NCBI RefSeq assembly: GCF_029714305.1
Contig: NZ_CP121647.1
Span: 1,570,501-1,634,500 of the forward strand
Direction of reading: 5' to 3'
From: Bradyrhizobium sp. CB3481
GTDB lineage: Bacteria > Pseudomonadota > Alphaproteobacteria > Rhizobiales > Xanthobacteraceae
Length of the DNA stretch: 64,000 nucleotides
In this document: positions 10,331 to 19,899 of the stretch, piece after piece
Layout: each line of letters starts with the position of its first letter
Numbering within the stretch: the first letter of the stretch is position 1
Position numbers and translations under genes: made by a program
Notes under the pieces: model-generated
What the model saw: the letters and a program-made list of their open reading frames with translations, nothing else
What the model was told of the DNA's origin: nothing
Database searches by the model: none

Positions 10331-10703
10331 GTTATTTCTTCCCCGCCACGGACTTTATCTTTGTTGCAGCGCCGCGATCTCAGCTCTCATTTCTTGGTGT
10401 TTCGTGCGTCGAAAATAAGTCAGCCCACGTTCAAGTAGAACGTGTGAACAAAAAATAGTTGGAGTGTGACTTGTCATTTGAATTCCGAATAGGCGCATCG
10501 TGACGTCGGATTGAGCGGGGAGGGGCATAGCCGGGGCCTATGATGGCTCATCGGAAGCGTGTTCCAGTTCTCCATTGTCGTCGCCCGGCTCGACCGGGCG
10601 ATCCAGTACGCCGAGGCGTCTCGGTCGATCACGACCGTCTCTGGAATACTGGATCGTCCGCCTCCGCGGACGATGACAACGGGGTGCAAGTTGTACTCGC
10701 CGT
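10331..10703. other. Intergenic region without a supported gene
   Basis: Between the SPFH gene and the Fis-domain gene, both on the minus strand. About 100 bases at the right end are a palindromic repeat (10577-10679). The remainder is AT-richer than its neighbours and holds a short inverted repeat, TTC...AAGTAGAACGTGTGAA, near 10430, but no convincing ORF or promoter. Confidence 0.5.
10577..10679. repeat. Intergenic palindromic repeat, family A (copy 2)
   Basis: Same design as the copy at 8184: GTCGTCGCCCGG...CGGGCGATCCAGTACGCCG on the left, AATACTGGATCGTCCGC...GCGGACGATGAC on the right. The inner hairpin loops differ between copies while the CCAGTACGCCG core is kept. Confidence 0.8.
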
Positions 10704-10982
10704 TTAGTTGTGCGCGGGAATGTCGGTGCCATCCGTCCCGTACTGCCGGATCTTGTTGCGCATCGTGCGCACCGAAAGCCCGAGCAGCCGCGCGGCGTGG
10801 GTGCGATTGCCGTGGCAACTCGCCAGCGTCTGCAGCACGAGCTCGCGCTCGATCGCCTCGACGGTGGAGCCGATCAATAGCGGTACGATCTCGTGGGGTG
10901 AGCGGTGAGAATCCGACAGCGGAATCTCCGGCATGGGGACACAGTCCACGCCAAGGTAAAGGTCACTATACTCCCGGGGCAT
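10704..10982 (-). CDS. Orphan Fis-type helix-turn-helix protein (FlbD C-terminal-like)
   Basis: A 92-residue protein with a strong GGAGGT ribosome site just upstream (10988-10993). The C-terminal half, EAIERELVLQTLASCHGNRTHAARLLGLSVRTMRNKIRQYG, is a Fis/NtrC-type DNA-binding domain, and GNRTHAARLLG with the R-T-M-R-N-K recognition helix is closest to the end of the flagellar regulator FlbD. The receiver and sigma-54 AAA+ domains of FlbD are absent, and the N-terminal 40 residues are unlike either. It therefore looks like a free-standing DNA-binding domain; which promoters it binds is unknown. Confidence 0.75.
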   Translation of the reverse strand: MPREYSDLYLGVDCVPMPEIPLSDSHRSPHEIVPLLIGSTVEAIERELVLQTLASCHGNRTHAARLLGLSVRTMRNKIRQYGTDGTDIPAHN

Positions 10983-11284
10983 CTACACCTCCCGATCGAC
11001 GCCTGCTCCGGAACGCGGAGCAGAAACATCAGGAATCACATCGCCTCCAGCCGAAGGGGAGCGTGGCCGCGAATGGTTAACAGAAGGTTAATAAGCACGG
11101 AAAAGTTTTGATAGCGATCCGACACATCCAAAGGTATATGTTGAACAGCAGGCAGATAACGGCGTAGGCGCTGCGTCCGCTGGCGCGCTCGGTCGCTGCT
11201 TGATCAGTTTTTCATCCGCATGGGCGTAGCGACATTCGGCTGCTTACCCGGATGTCGCTACGCTCATCCGCGTTATCGGCTATG
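10983..11284. other. Intergenic region with a 19-bp inverted repeat
   Basis: Nothing coding is supported. An imperfect inverted repeat with 19-base arms lies at 11220-11238 and 11249-11267 (core GCGTAGCGACAT / ATGTCGCTACGC, 10-base loop). It has no T-run and resembles a repetitive element rather than a terminator. The left part would hold the promoter of the Fis-domain gene. Confidence 0.55.
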
Positions 11285-11683
11285 CTAACGCACCGGCTGC
11301 TTGGCCCGCTCTTCAGCCGCCACCGCCCGCGCCGGCTTGCCCGAGCGCACCATCAAAAACGTCCCCGATCCCATCATCCCCGGCAGCTTCCATCGCCCAT
11401 CAATCTCCGTCACGTCCGCATTCACCGTGCCCTCATAGGACACGGTGCCATACCCGTGGCCGGGCGGCTCGTAGCGCTTGATGAACGAGACGGCGCTGCC
11501 GGATCGGTGACCGGCAATCGAGGCGTTATGGGTGCTCACCGGACAGCCCGGCACCGTGCAGGGCTGGGTGATGTTTCCCGCGAGCGCGCCACCGGATTCG
11601 ATGAGCGTCGCGAGAAACGTGACCATGCCGACATGCCGCTGAACGAAGGTGCCGTCCCAGACACCGGTGAGGCTGTCGGTCAT
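11285..11683 (-). CDS. Hypothetical protein, possible small beta-barrel
   Basis: A 132-residue protein that I do not recognise. It begins MTDSLTGVWDGTFVQ and alternates short hydrophobic and Gly/Thr-rich stretches (GGALAGNIT, GTVSYEGTVNADV, SGTFLMVR), which suggests a small soluble beta-barrel; there is no signal peptide or membrane helix. It lies directly downstream of thiC on the same strand (24 bases apart), so it may be cotranscribed, but nothing links it to thiamine. Confidence 0.65.
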   Translation of the reverse strand: MTDSLTGVWDGTFVQRHVGMVTFLATLIESGGALAGNITQPCTVPGCPVSTHNASIAGHRSGSAVSFIKRYEPPGHGYGTVSYEGTVNADVTEIDGRWKLPGMMGSGTFLMVRSGKPARAVAAEERAKQPVR

Positions 11684-11707
11684 CGGACCTGAACGCGTGC
11701 GCTTTCG

Positions 11708-13738
<2,031 letters not shown>

Positions 13739-13757
13739 CTATCGTCATTGCTTCTTC

Positions 13758-13843
13758 CGTCATTGCGAGCGCAGCGAAGCAATCCATTGCGCCGCAAGCG
13801 GAGAGATGGATTGCTTCGTCGCTTGCGCTCCTCGCAATGACGG
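13758..13843. repeat. Intergenic palindromic repeat, family B (copy 1)
   Basis: CGTCATTGCGAGCGCAGCGAAGCAATCCA opposes TGGATTGCTTCG...CGCAATGACG around a short centre. Near-identical arms recur at 19791 and 31444. Confidence 0.8.
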
Positions 13844-13858
13844 GGAGAGAACTGTTCA

Positions 13859-14467
13859 TCACGCCGCCTCCGCGCATCCGCCCAGCCACTGCCGCACCCG
13901 CGCGTCGGGGTCGGCGTTCTGGGTGACGTCGCTGACGACGGCGATGGAGTCGGCGCCGGCGGCGTAGATTTCGGCTGACTGTTCGAACTTGATACCGCCG
14001 ATCGCAACCAGCGGGATGTCGCCGATGCGCTTCTTCCATTCTGATATTTTTGGGATGCCCTGCGGGGCGAAGCGCATCGCCTTCAGCGTGGTCGGGAAGA
14101 TCGGGCCGAGCGCGATGTAATCGGGTTTGGCGGCAAGCGCGGTCGCGAGCTCCTCGTCATCATGGGTGGAAATGCCGAGGCTCAATCCGGCTTTGCGGAT
14201 TTCAGCGAGGTCGGCGCCAACGAGGTCTTCCTGGCCGAGATGCAGGTGCTTGGCGCCGGCGACGATCGCCGCGCGCCAGTAATCATTGACCACGAGTTTG
14301 GCGTCGGTGCCTTTGATGGCGTCAAGCGCGTCGGTGACGATCTGCAGCGACTGCGCGTCATCGAGGTCCTTGGCGCGGAGCTGGATCGTGCCGGCGCCAA
14401 GCCGCGCCAGCCGCTTCACCCAGGCGACGCTGTCGACCACGGGATAAAATCTGTCAGGATACGGCAT
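13859..14467 (-). CDS. thiE: Thiamine-phosphate synthase
   Basis: A 202-residue TIM-barrel enzyme joining the pyrimidine and thiazole halves to give thiamine phosphate. Diagnostic motifs are [32 protein letters not shown] and [10 protein letters not shown], plus VAIGGI near the end. The start overlaps the 3' end of thiG by 14 bases, which indicates translational coupling within the operon. It is slightly shorter than E. coli ThiE (211). Confidence 0.95.
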   Translation of the reverse strand: MPYPDRFYPVVDSVAWVKRLARLGAGTIQLRAKDLDDAQSLQIVTDALDAIKGTDAKLVVNDYWRAAIVAGAKHLHLGQEDLVGADLAEIRKAGLSLGISTHDDEELATALAAKPDYIALGPIFPTTLKAMRFAPQGIPKISEWKKRIGDIPLVAIGGIKFEQSAEIYAAGADSIAVVSDVTQNADPDARVRQWLGGCAEAA

Positions 14468-15236
14468 GCCAGAACGGGGTCCCGATCACAGGGGTTGAGG
14501 GCGAGGCGAAGTCGCGGGCGTCCATCAGGCCCGCCTCGTAGGCGGTGCGGCCGGCTTCGACGCCGAGGCGGAAGGCTTTGGCCATCGCAACGGGATCGGC
14601 GGCTTTGGCGACCGCCGTGTTGAGCAGCACGGCGTCGTAGCCGAGTTCGAGCGCCTGCGCCGCATGCGAGGGCGCACCGAGGCCGGCATCGACCACCAGC
14701 GTGATATCGGGCAGCCGCTCGCGCATCAGCTTTAGCGCGTCGCGGTTGGTGATGCCTTTGGCACTTCCAATCGGCGCGGCCCAGGGCATCACGACCTTGC
14801 AGCCGGCATCGACCAGCCGCATCGCGACCGACAGGTCCTCGGTGCAATAGGGGAACACCTCAAAGCCATCCTGGATCAAAATGCCGGCGGCTTCGACCAG
14901 GCCGACGACATCCGGCTGCAGCGTATCGTTGTCGGCGATCACCTCCAGCTTGATCCATGGCGTTCCGAACAGTTCGCGCGCCAGCTTGGCCGTCGTCACC
15001 GCCTCACGCACGCTGCGGCAGCCGGCGGTGTTCGGCAGCACGGTGACGCCGAGCTCGCGGATCAGCGACCAGAACGCGTCCCCGGTCTTGCCGCCGGCCG
15101 CCTCGCGCCGCAGCGACACGGTGACGATATTGGCCCCCGACGCCCGGATCGCATCCTGCATGATCGCCGGCGAGGGATAGAGCGCCGTGCCGATCAGCAG
15201 GCGGGAGGAGAAGGTCTTGCCGTAGAAGTTCAGCAT
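14454..15236 (-). CDS. thiG: Thiazole synthase
   Basis: A 260-residue TIM barrel that forms thiazole phosphate from deoxyxylulose phosphate, dehydroglycine and ThiS thiocarboxylate. Motifs include [42 protein letters not shown] and [27 protein letters not shown]. The start is MLNFYGKTF at 15236; an upstream in-frame extension of 12 codons lacks family similarity. A palindromic repeat separates it from thiS. Confidence 0.96.
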   Translation of the reverse strand: MLNFYGKTFSSRLLIGTALYPSPAIMQDAIRASGANIVTVSLRREAAGGKTGDAFWSLIRELGVTVLPNTAGCRSVREAVTTAKLARELFGTPWIKLEVIADNDTLQPDVVGLVEAAGILIQDGFEVFPYCTEDLSVAMRLVDAGCKVVMPWAAPIGSAKGITNRDALKLMRERLPDITLVVDAGLGAPSHAAQALELGYDAVLLNTAVAKAADPVAMAKAFRLGVEAGRTAYEAGLMDARDFASPSTPVIGTPFWHAVS

Positions 15237-15273
15237 TGCGTTTGTGTCCCGTTCTCGTCGCCCCACACACAAG

Positions 15274-15376
15274 CCGTCATCCCCGCGAAGGCGGGGATCC
15301 AGTACGCCGGGAAGCCAGAGTTCAAGCCGAGAAGCCGCGGCGTACTGGGTCGCCCGGTCAAGCCGGGCGATGACGG
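15274..15376. repeat. Intergenic palindromic repeat, family A (copy 3)
   Basis: GCCGTCATCCCCGCGAAGG...GGGATCCAGTACGCCG opposes GCGTACTGGGTCGCCCGG...CCGGGCGATGACGG. It lies inside the thi operon between thiS and thiG, so it is transcribed with it. Confidence 0.8.
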
Positions 15377-15405
15377 CGGAGTATGTAGCATGTGCACTGG
15401 CACAA

Positions 15406-15603
15406 TCACCCTCCCTGCCGCGGCGTGATGATCTCGATTTCGTCGCCGGCCTTTAGCGGCGTCTCGGCCCAGCGGCTTTTCGGCACCACGTCGTAATTCA
15501 GCGCGATCGCGAAATGCGTGCCCTCGTAGTCGAGCTCGGTGAGCAGCGCATCGACGCGCTCGGCGGTGATATCCCGTGCTTCGCCGTTGACGGTCACACG
15601 CAT
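15406..15603 (-). CDS. thiS: Sulfur carrier protein ThiS
   Basis: A 65-residue ubiquitin-like carrier ending in the required Gly-Gly (TPRQGG), which is adenylylated and converted to the thiocarboxylate that donates sulfur to ThiG. The [12 protein letters not shown] start and GDEIEIITP before the tail are typical. Its start overlaps the end of thiO by 10 bases. Confidence 0.95.
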   Translation of the reverse strand: MRVTVNGEARDITAERVDALLTELDYEGTHFAIALNYDVVPKSRWAETPLKAGDEIEIITPRQGG

Positions 15604-16607
15604 CGCATCACCTCATTGTCGATCGCGCCGCGCTGCACGTAGGCGAGCGTCAACTCCGCGAGCGCCGGCGCCAGCAGGAAGCCGTGGCGGTAGAGCCCGT
15701 TGACGGTGATCTTGTTTTTCCCAATCGTGATCCGCGGCAAATTGTCAGGGAACGCAGGACGAAGGCCTGAGCCGAACTCGACGATGCGCGCCTCGGCGAA
15801 CGCCGGGTGCACGGCATAGGCGGCGCCCAATAGCTCCAGCGCGGAGCGGACGCTGACGCCGGTATCCTCGGCCTCGATCGAGGTCGCACCCAGCATGAAC
15901 CTGCCGTCGCCGCGCGGGATCACATAGAGCGGCCAGCGCGGATGGATCAGCCGCACCGGACGCGCCAGCTCGACCTCGGATGTCTCGATGATGATCATCT
16001 CGCCCTTGACGCCGCGCAGCTCCGGTTGCTCGTCGCGTGCGGAAAGCCCGCGGCAGTCGATCACGATGCCGTCGAGGTCTTCGGCATTCGTATCGCAGTC
16101 GAACTTGATGGTGCCGCCGGCGGCCTTGATGCGCGCGTGCAGCTCGGGCAGCACCTTGCGCGGCTCGACATGGGCCTCCTCGGCATAGAACAGCGCGTCA
16201 CGGAAACGGCCTTCCAGCGAGGGTTCGAGATCGCTCAAGCCGCGCGCGTCGAGCCTGCTGTGGCCGGTGGTCAGCTTGGCAAAGCGCTCGAAATCAGCGC
16301 GGTCGCGGGCGTGGGCCACCACCAGCGAGCCGTTGAACGGGGTGTCGGGAAAAAGCTTGCGCCAGAGATCGAGCGAGTGCAGGCCAAGCCGGCCGATCAC
16401 AGGCTCGGAGGTCTCGGCCTCGCAATAGGGCGCCAGCATGCCGCCGGCCCAATGGCTGGTGGAGAGCGTCATATCGGCGTCACTGCGCTCGTACAGGGTG
16501 ACGGCGTGGCCGGCCTCGGCGAACAACAGCGCCTGCCAAGCGCCGGCAATGCCCGCGCCGATGATGGAAACGGGGGAATCCCCGCGTAGATCTGACTTCT
16601 GGTACAT
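15594..16607 (-). CDS. thiO: Glycine oxidase ThiO (FAD-dependent)
   Basis: A 337-residue D-amino-acid-oxidase-fold flavoprotein that oxidises glycine to dehydroglycine for the thiazole ring. The N-terminal FAD motif is VSIIGAGIAGAWQAL (about residues 13-27), and the C-terminal GLYRHGFLLAPALAEL is the usual closing motif. It is the first gene of the operon, and its ATG directly follows the closing stem of the TPP riboswitch. Use of ThiO rather than ThiH implies aerobic thiazole synthesis. Confidence 0.92.
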   Translation of the reverse strand: MYQKSDLRGDSPVSIIGAGIAGAWQALLFAEAGHAVTLYERSDADMTLSTSHWAGGMLAPYCEAETSEPVIGRLGLHSLDLWRKLFPDTPFNGSLVVAHARDRADFERFAKLTTGHSRLDARGLSDLEPSLEGRFRDALFYAEEAHVEPRKVLPELHARIKAAGGTIKFDCDTNAEDLDGIVIDCRGLSARDEQPELRGVKGEMIIIETSEVELARPVRLIHPRWPLYVIPRGDGRFMLGATSIEAEDTGVSVRSALELLGAAYAVHPAFAEARIVEFGSGLRPAFPDNLPRITIGKNKITVNGLYRHGFLLAPALAELTLAYVQRGAIDNEVMRCV

Positions 16608-16739
16608 CCCTGTCCCTTCGCCGGCATGACCCGGATCAGGTTCAAAGGGTCACCGCGGTCCCGGCTTTCACCCTGTTGAGGCGATTGCCCAAGCGTGCGG
16701 TATCTCAGCTCCTCATCGGAGCACCCCTCGGAACAGGGC
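16608..16739 (-). promoter_or_regulatory. TPP riboswitch (THI element)
   Basis: Read on the minus strand, the element has the conserved CTGAGA box (GAGCTGAGATACCGC, about 16700-16714) and the pyrophosphate-sensor arm GAACCTGATCCGGGTCATG (about 16626-16645). P1 is formed by CCCTGTTCC at about 16730-16738 and GGGACAGGG at 16608-16616. The 3' strand of P1 ends at the base before the thiO ATG and contains the only purine-rich ribosome site (GAAGGGACAGGG), so ligand binding should hide it: translational control. Confidence 0.95.
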
Positions 16740-16800
16740 TAATGTAGGCAGATAGGCCGGCGTGTCAACGCGGGTCGGCGGGGAACTGCACTGCATTCGT

Positions 16801-16932
16801 GCCCCGGACTCAGCGCGCGGCGCGCAGCGATACGCTGCAGAGCCGGGCGTCCAGACCGGCCGGCAACCGGCAAATGGGTCCCGGTCCTGCGGAGCAGCGC
16901 GAAGGCGCGCAGCACCGCGTCCGGGACACGAG
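16801..16932. repeat. Intergenic repeat, family C (copy 1)
   Basis: A GC-rich element with nested hairpins, including GGGTCCCGG...TGCGGAGCAGCGC...GCGTCCGGGACACGAG and CCCCGGACTCAGCGCGCGGCG at the other end. Related copies lie at 34739 and 48731. It follows the stop of the lytic transglycosylase gene on the minus strand. Confidence 0.7.
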
Positions 16933-16937
16933 ATTAG

Positions 16938-17468
16938 CTATTTCGCTGTCTGTAGCGCGTTCGCATCGACGGGCGTTCGAGCCGGCGCGGCGACAATTTT
17001 CGGCGACGCACCGCTCGCCAGCACCGGTGCGATCTGCAGCGGCCGGTCCTGCAGCTTGTCCTGCCGCTGGCGCTTTGCGGCGTAATAATACCCGCTCGCA
17101 TAATAACGCATGGCGCGGCCGTGGTCGCCATTGGCGGCACGATAGGCGCCGGCGAGATATTTGATGCCCCAGGCGAGATTGGTGTTGGGATCACGCAGGC
17201 CGGCGGCGTCGCCGGTGTAGCCGAGGCCGCGCGCGGTCGGCAGTTTGATCTGCATCAAGCCGATGGTGCCGCCACGGCCGACGAGGCCAGCGTGATACTT
17301 GCTCTCGCGCACGATCACACGGTGCACCAGGGCTTCCGGCACGTTGTTGGCCTGCGCATGGGTTGCGACCATGCTTTCATATTGCGCGCGGCTCTGCGCG
17401 CTGGCGTCAGATGCGACGAACAGCGCGCCGCCAGCGGCGAGCCAGACGAACTTTGCAAAACTTTTCAT
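16938..17468 (-). CDS. Secreted lytic transglycosylase (SLT fold)
   Basis: A 176-residue protein with a signal peptide (WLAAGGALFVASDASA, cleaved about residue 25). The catalytic core has the SLT glutamate in VIVRESKYHAGLVG, then GTIGLMQIKLPTARGLGYTG and NTNLAWGIKYLAGAYRAANGD, all standard for family 1 lytic transglycosylases that cleave peptidoglycan to 1,6-anhydro products. It has no cell-wall-binding domain; the C-terminal 45 residues are Pro/Ala-rich. It is monocistronic. Confidence 0.9.
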   Translation of the reverse strand: MKSFAKFVWLAAGGALFVASDASAQSRAQYESMVATHAQANNVPEALVHRVIVRESKYHAGLVGRGGTIGLMQIKLPTARGLGYTGDAAGLRDPNTNLAWGIKYLAGAYRAANGDHGRAMRYYASGYYYAAKRQRQDKLQDRPLQIAPVLASGASPKIVAAPARTPVDANALQTAK

Positions 17469-17844
17469 AAAAACGATCTCGGCGGATGGACGCGTGGGAA
17501 CGGTTGGTTCCTGCGGTTAGTTCCACCAGCGGGCCAAGATGTGGCAAAAAACGGACGACATCGCGGCGAAGGCCTGCCCTGCGCGAGCGCGTTAACGAAT
17601 GCAATGGACGGCGCCGCTGAGATTGTGTGTGCGATGCATCGCGTCTGCGGACGAGAATCTGCGTCACGCGGAAGAATCTGCGTCACGCGGACGCGCAAGA
17701 ATGTCGTGCAAAAGTCGCAGTCAAGGTGTAAAGAAGACGGCGCGACAAATTCCAGTTCTTTTCGACAGCCAATCTGTCTCATTCAACGAAATTTTAAAAA
17801 AGCGAGACGTCATTTACGACGTCCGAAGTCTAGGGAGATGCGTA
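17469..17844. other. Intergenic region with a 19-bp tandem duplication
   Basis: Between divergent genes. No ORF is supported. A 19-base unit starting AGAATCTGCGTCACGCG is repeated exactly in tandem at 17654-17672 and 17673-17691. A purine-rich site, AGGGAG at 17832-17837, belongs to the next gene. Confidence 0.6.
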
Positions 17845-18039
17845 ATGGCTCGACTCGATTCCAGCTATCTGCCTCGCGGCAATCCCTGTGCACAGTGCGG
17901 CAAGCCGATCCCAAGGCCTGATTGGGTCGAGAGCAGCCAGGGCCGGACATCCTTCCTCTGGTTCTGCCGCGCCTGCGACTACCGCTTCGAAGCGATCGCG
18001 ATCTACGAGGAAGCCGATCCCGACGCGCTCGCCGCCTGA
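17845..18039 (+). CDS. Small zinc-ribbon-like protein
   Basis: A 64-residue protein starting at ATG 17845 with AGGGAG seven bases upstream; an earlier in-frame start at 17599 is unlikely because it spans the tandem duplication. Two cysteine pairs, CAQC (residues about 15-18) and CRAC (about 41-44), suggest one bound zinc. There is no signal or membrane segment. The function is unknown; it resembles short conserved alphaproteobacterial proteins. Confidence 0.7.
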   Translation: MARLDSSYLPRGNPCAQCGKPIPRPDWVESSQGRTSFLWFCRACDYRFEAIAIYEEADPDALAA

Positions 18040-18086
18040 CGCGATGATCTAGGCTACGCGAGCGATCAGCGCGACCTGCACGGCAT

Positions 18087-18131
18087 CTTCAAGAACGCCA
18101 TCTTCAGGACTGCCTTCTTCAGGACCGCCTT
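18087..18131. repeat. Three imperfect 15-base tandem repeats
   Basis: CTTCAAGAACGCCAT, CTTCAGGACTGCCTT and CTTCAGGACCGCCTT stand head to tail. On the minus strand an open frame reads this as a VLKKAVLKMAFLKM-like repeat, but no start or ribosome site supports it. The surrounding 18040-18329 holds no accepted gene. Confidence 0.6.
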
Positions 18132-18329
18132 GCAAATGGCGTGGCCGTTGCGCGACCTCAAGCAGCAGCACTCGGCGCTGTGATCGATATCGGAATAGAT
18201 GTCTTCGCCTGACCGCTTTGCGGAGCTCCGGCTGCAGTCCTCCCTGAAAGGGAAGGGTAGCTGTCTTATTTCCGGCGGAACAGGTGACGCAGTGCAGCGT
18301 TGGTTCCCATTCACGTGTGGGAGGGACCG

Positions 18330-18707
18330 ATGGCAGCAGAGGTCATGGCCAAGCCCCATCCGCTGATCGCGAGCGACCGTGTCGAAGGGACCGCGGTGCG
18401 CCGGCCGAACGGGGACATGATTGGCCACATCGAACGGCTGATGATCGACAAGGTCACCGGCAAAGTTTCCTATGCAATCCTGAGTTTTGGCGGCTTTCTC
18501 GGCATCGGCGCCAATCTGATTCCGTTGCCGTGGGGACGTCTGCGCTACAGCACGAAGTTCGAGGCCTATGAGCTCGATATCGGCGATGAAGAGCTGAAGC
18601 GCGCGCCGTCATTCCGCGCCGACAAGGATTTCGATTGGGGCGATCGCGCGAAGGAAGCCGAACTGCATCGCTATTACGGCATGCCGCCCTATTGGGGCGG
18701 CTTTTGA
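18330..18707 (+). CDS. PRC-barrel domain protein, cytoplasmic
   Basis: A 125-residue protein starting at 18330, seven bases after GGGAGGG; an in-frame start at 18300 has a weaker site. It has one PRC-barrel: VEGTAVRRPNGDMIGHIERLMIDK, then YAILSFGGFLGIGANLIPLPW. PRC-barrels mediate protein or RNA contacts and are often stress-related in this group. The C-terminus, HRYYGMPPYWGGF, is aromatic. It lies 95 bases before a second, exported PRC-barrel gene. Confidence 0.82.
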   Translation: MAAEVMAKPHPLIASDRVEGTAVRRPNGDMIGHIERLMIDKVTGKVSYAILSFGGFLGIGANLIPLPWGRLRYSTKFEAYELDIGDEELKRAPSFRADKDFDWGDRAKEAELHRYYGMPPYWGGF

Positions 18708-18802
18708 CCGCAGCCGGGGCGGGTGTTCCGTACGGAACGCAGGGAACACTTGTTGAAGTGCCGGGTTTCCCTCATGGCGTTTCTGAACTGAGGAGAACCG
18801 AT

Positions 18803-19342
18803 ATGTTGACCAAATATGCCGTGGCCGGCCTCGCGGCTTCCGCGATGCTGGTGAGTGTCGCGTTCGCGCAAAGTCCTTCGGCAACGACCGACCGCGCCAC
18901 CACCGCCGCGCCTGCAGCGGCGTCCGATACATCATCGTTCAAGGGTAACTGGCGGACCTCGAAGCTGGTCGGCCTCAACGTGTACAACGACAGCAATGAA
19001 AGCCTTGGATCGATCAACGACCTGTTGACCGACAAGAGCGGCAACATCAAAGCCGTGGTGATCGGCGTCGGCGGCTTCCTCGGCGTCGGCGAGCATCTGG
19101 TTGCCGTGCCGATGGATAAGGTGAAATTCATCGATGAGCCGGTGGCCTATACCAGCGCCTCGAGCCAGCCCGCGACCGGCGGCGCACGGCCTGCGACGGG
19201 CACGAGCACGACCACGACGGGTGCTGCAACCGCGCCGGCGGCGCCTGCCAAGAAGAACCCCTGGTATCCTGATCACGCCGTGTTCAGCGCGACCAAAGAT
19301 CAGCTGAAGGCGATGCCGGAGTTCAAGTATTCGACCGAGTGA
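18803..19342 (+). CDS. PRC-barrel domain protein, exported
   Basis: A 179-residue protein with a clear signal peptide (YAVAGLAASAMLVSVAFA, cleavage about residue 23) and GAGGAGA upstream. A PRC-barrel covers about residues 50-110 (SKLVGLNVYNDSNESLGSINDLL, then KAVVIGVGGFLGVGEHLVAVPMDKV). The motif GGFLG(V/I)G is shared with the preceding gene. A Thr/Ala-rich linker with TSTTTTGAAT follows, and then a short Tyr/Lys-rich end. It is probably periplasmic, with unknown partners. A strong terminator follows. Confidence 0.82.
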   Translation: MLTKYAVAGLAASAMLVSVAFAQSPSATTDRATTAAPAAASDTSSFKGNWRTSKLVGLNVYNDSNESLGSINDLLTDKSGNIKAVVIGVGGFLGVGEHLVAVPMDKVKFIDEPVAYTSASSQPATGGARPATGTSTTTTGAATAPAAPAKKNPWYPDHAVFSATKDQLKAMPEFKYSTE

Positions 19343-19374
19343 GGCTGACCGCCTTCAGGTCATGCGTATCCAAG

Positions 19375-19413
19375 AATGGCCGGACGGCATCACGCCGTCC
19401 GGCCATTTTCTTT
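19375..19413 (+). terminator. Intrinsic terminator after PRC-barrel pair
   Basis: A perfect 14-bp stem, AATGGCCGGACGGC / GCCGTCCGGCCATT, with loop ATCAC, is followed by TTCTTT. It lies 32 bases after the stop. Confidence 0.92.
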
Positions 19414-19550
19414 GGCGGAGGCCGATCCTCGCAATGATGCAGCGCTCCCTATCGGTGCGCCCATCGCGATGTTAGGTTGCAGGCGGCAGGAGCACCTGCC
19501 TCCTGCCTTGAACCCTCAGCAAGCAACCCCTGTATCAACGGGAGGACGAC

Positions 19551-19766
19551 ATGGCTGACAGCGTCTACAAGGTCATCGAGGTGATCGGCACCAGCTCGGA
19601 ATCCTGGGAGAAGGCCGCGGCCGGTGCGGTCAGCCGCGCGGGCGAGTCCTTGCGCGATTTGCGCGTCGCTGAAGTCGTCAAGCTCGATCTGCAACTGGAC
19701 GGGAGCGGCAAGGTCGAAGCCTACCGCGCCAAGCTGAGCCTGTCGTTCAAGTTCGAAGGGTCATAG
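19551..19766 (+). CDS. Dodecin family flavin-binding protein
   Basis: A 71-residue protein matching dodecin, a dodecameric flavin (or CoA/flavin) storage protein: VYKVIEVIGTSSESWEKAAAGAV, then the flavin-stacking region LRVAEVVKLDLQLD and KLSLSFKFEG at the end. GGAGG lies upstream. The gene is monocistronic between a terminator and a palindromic repeat. Confidence 0.92.
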   Translation: MADSVYKVIEVIGTSSESWEKAAAGAVSRAGESLRDLRVAEVVKLDLQLDGSGKVEAYRAKLSLSFKFEGS

Positions 19767-19790
19767 CGGCGGCAGCGCGGCATCCCGGGC

Positions 19791-19876
19791 CGTCATTGCG
19801 AGGAGCGAAGCGACGAAGCAATCCACTCTTTCCCCACTGGGATAGATGGATTGCTTCGCTTCGCTCGCAATGACGG
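19791..19876. repeat. Intergenic palindromic repeat, family B (copy 2)
   Basis: CGTCATTGCGAGGAGCGAAG...GAAGCAATCCA opposes TGGATTGCTTCGCTTCG...CGCAATGACGG. It lies between the converging dodecin and DUF4403 genes, where it may also act as a bidirectional transcription barrier. Confidence 0.8.
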
Positions 19877-19899
19877 GGAAAGAGCGTACCAGCGCTCCC

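Noticed and set aside
18066..18428. 120-codon minus frame over the 15-base repeats
   Set aside because: No start context, and it overlaps the first PRC-barrel gene.
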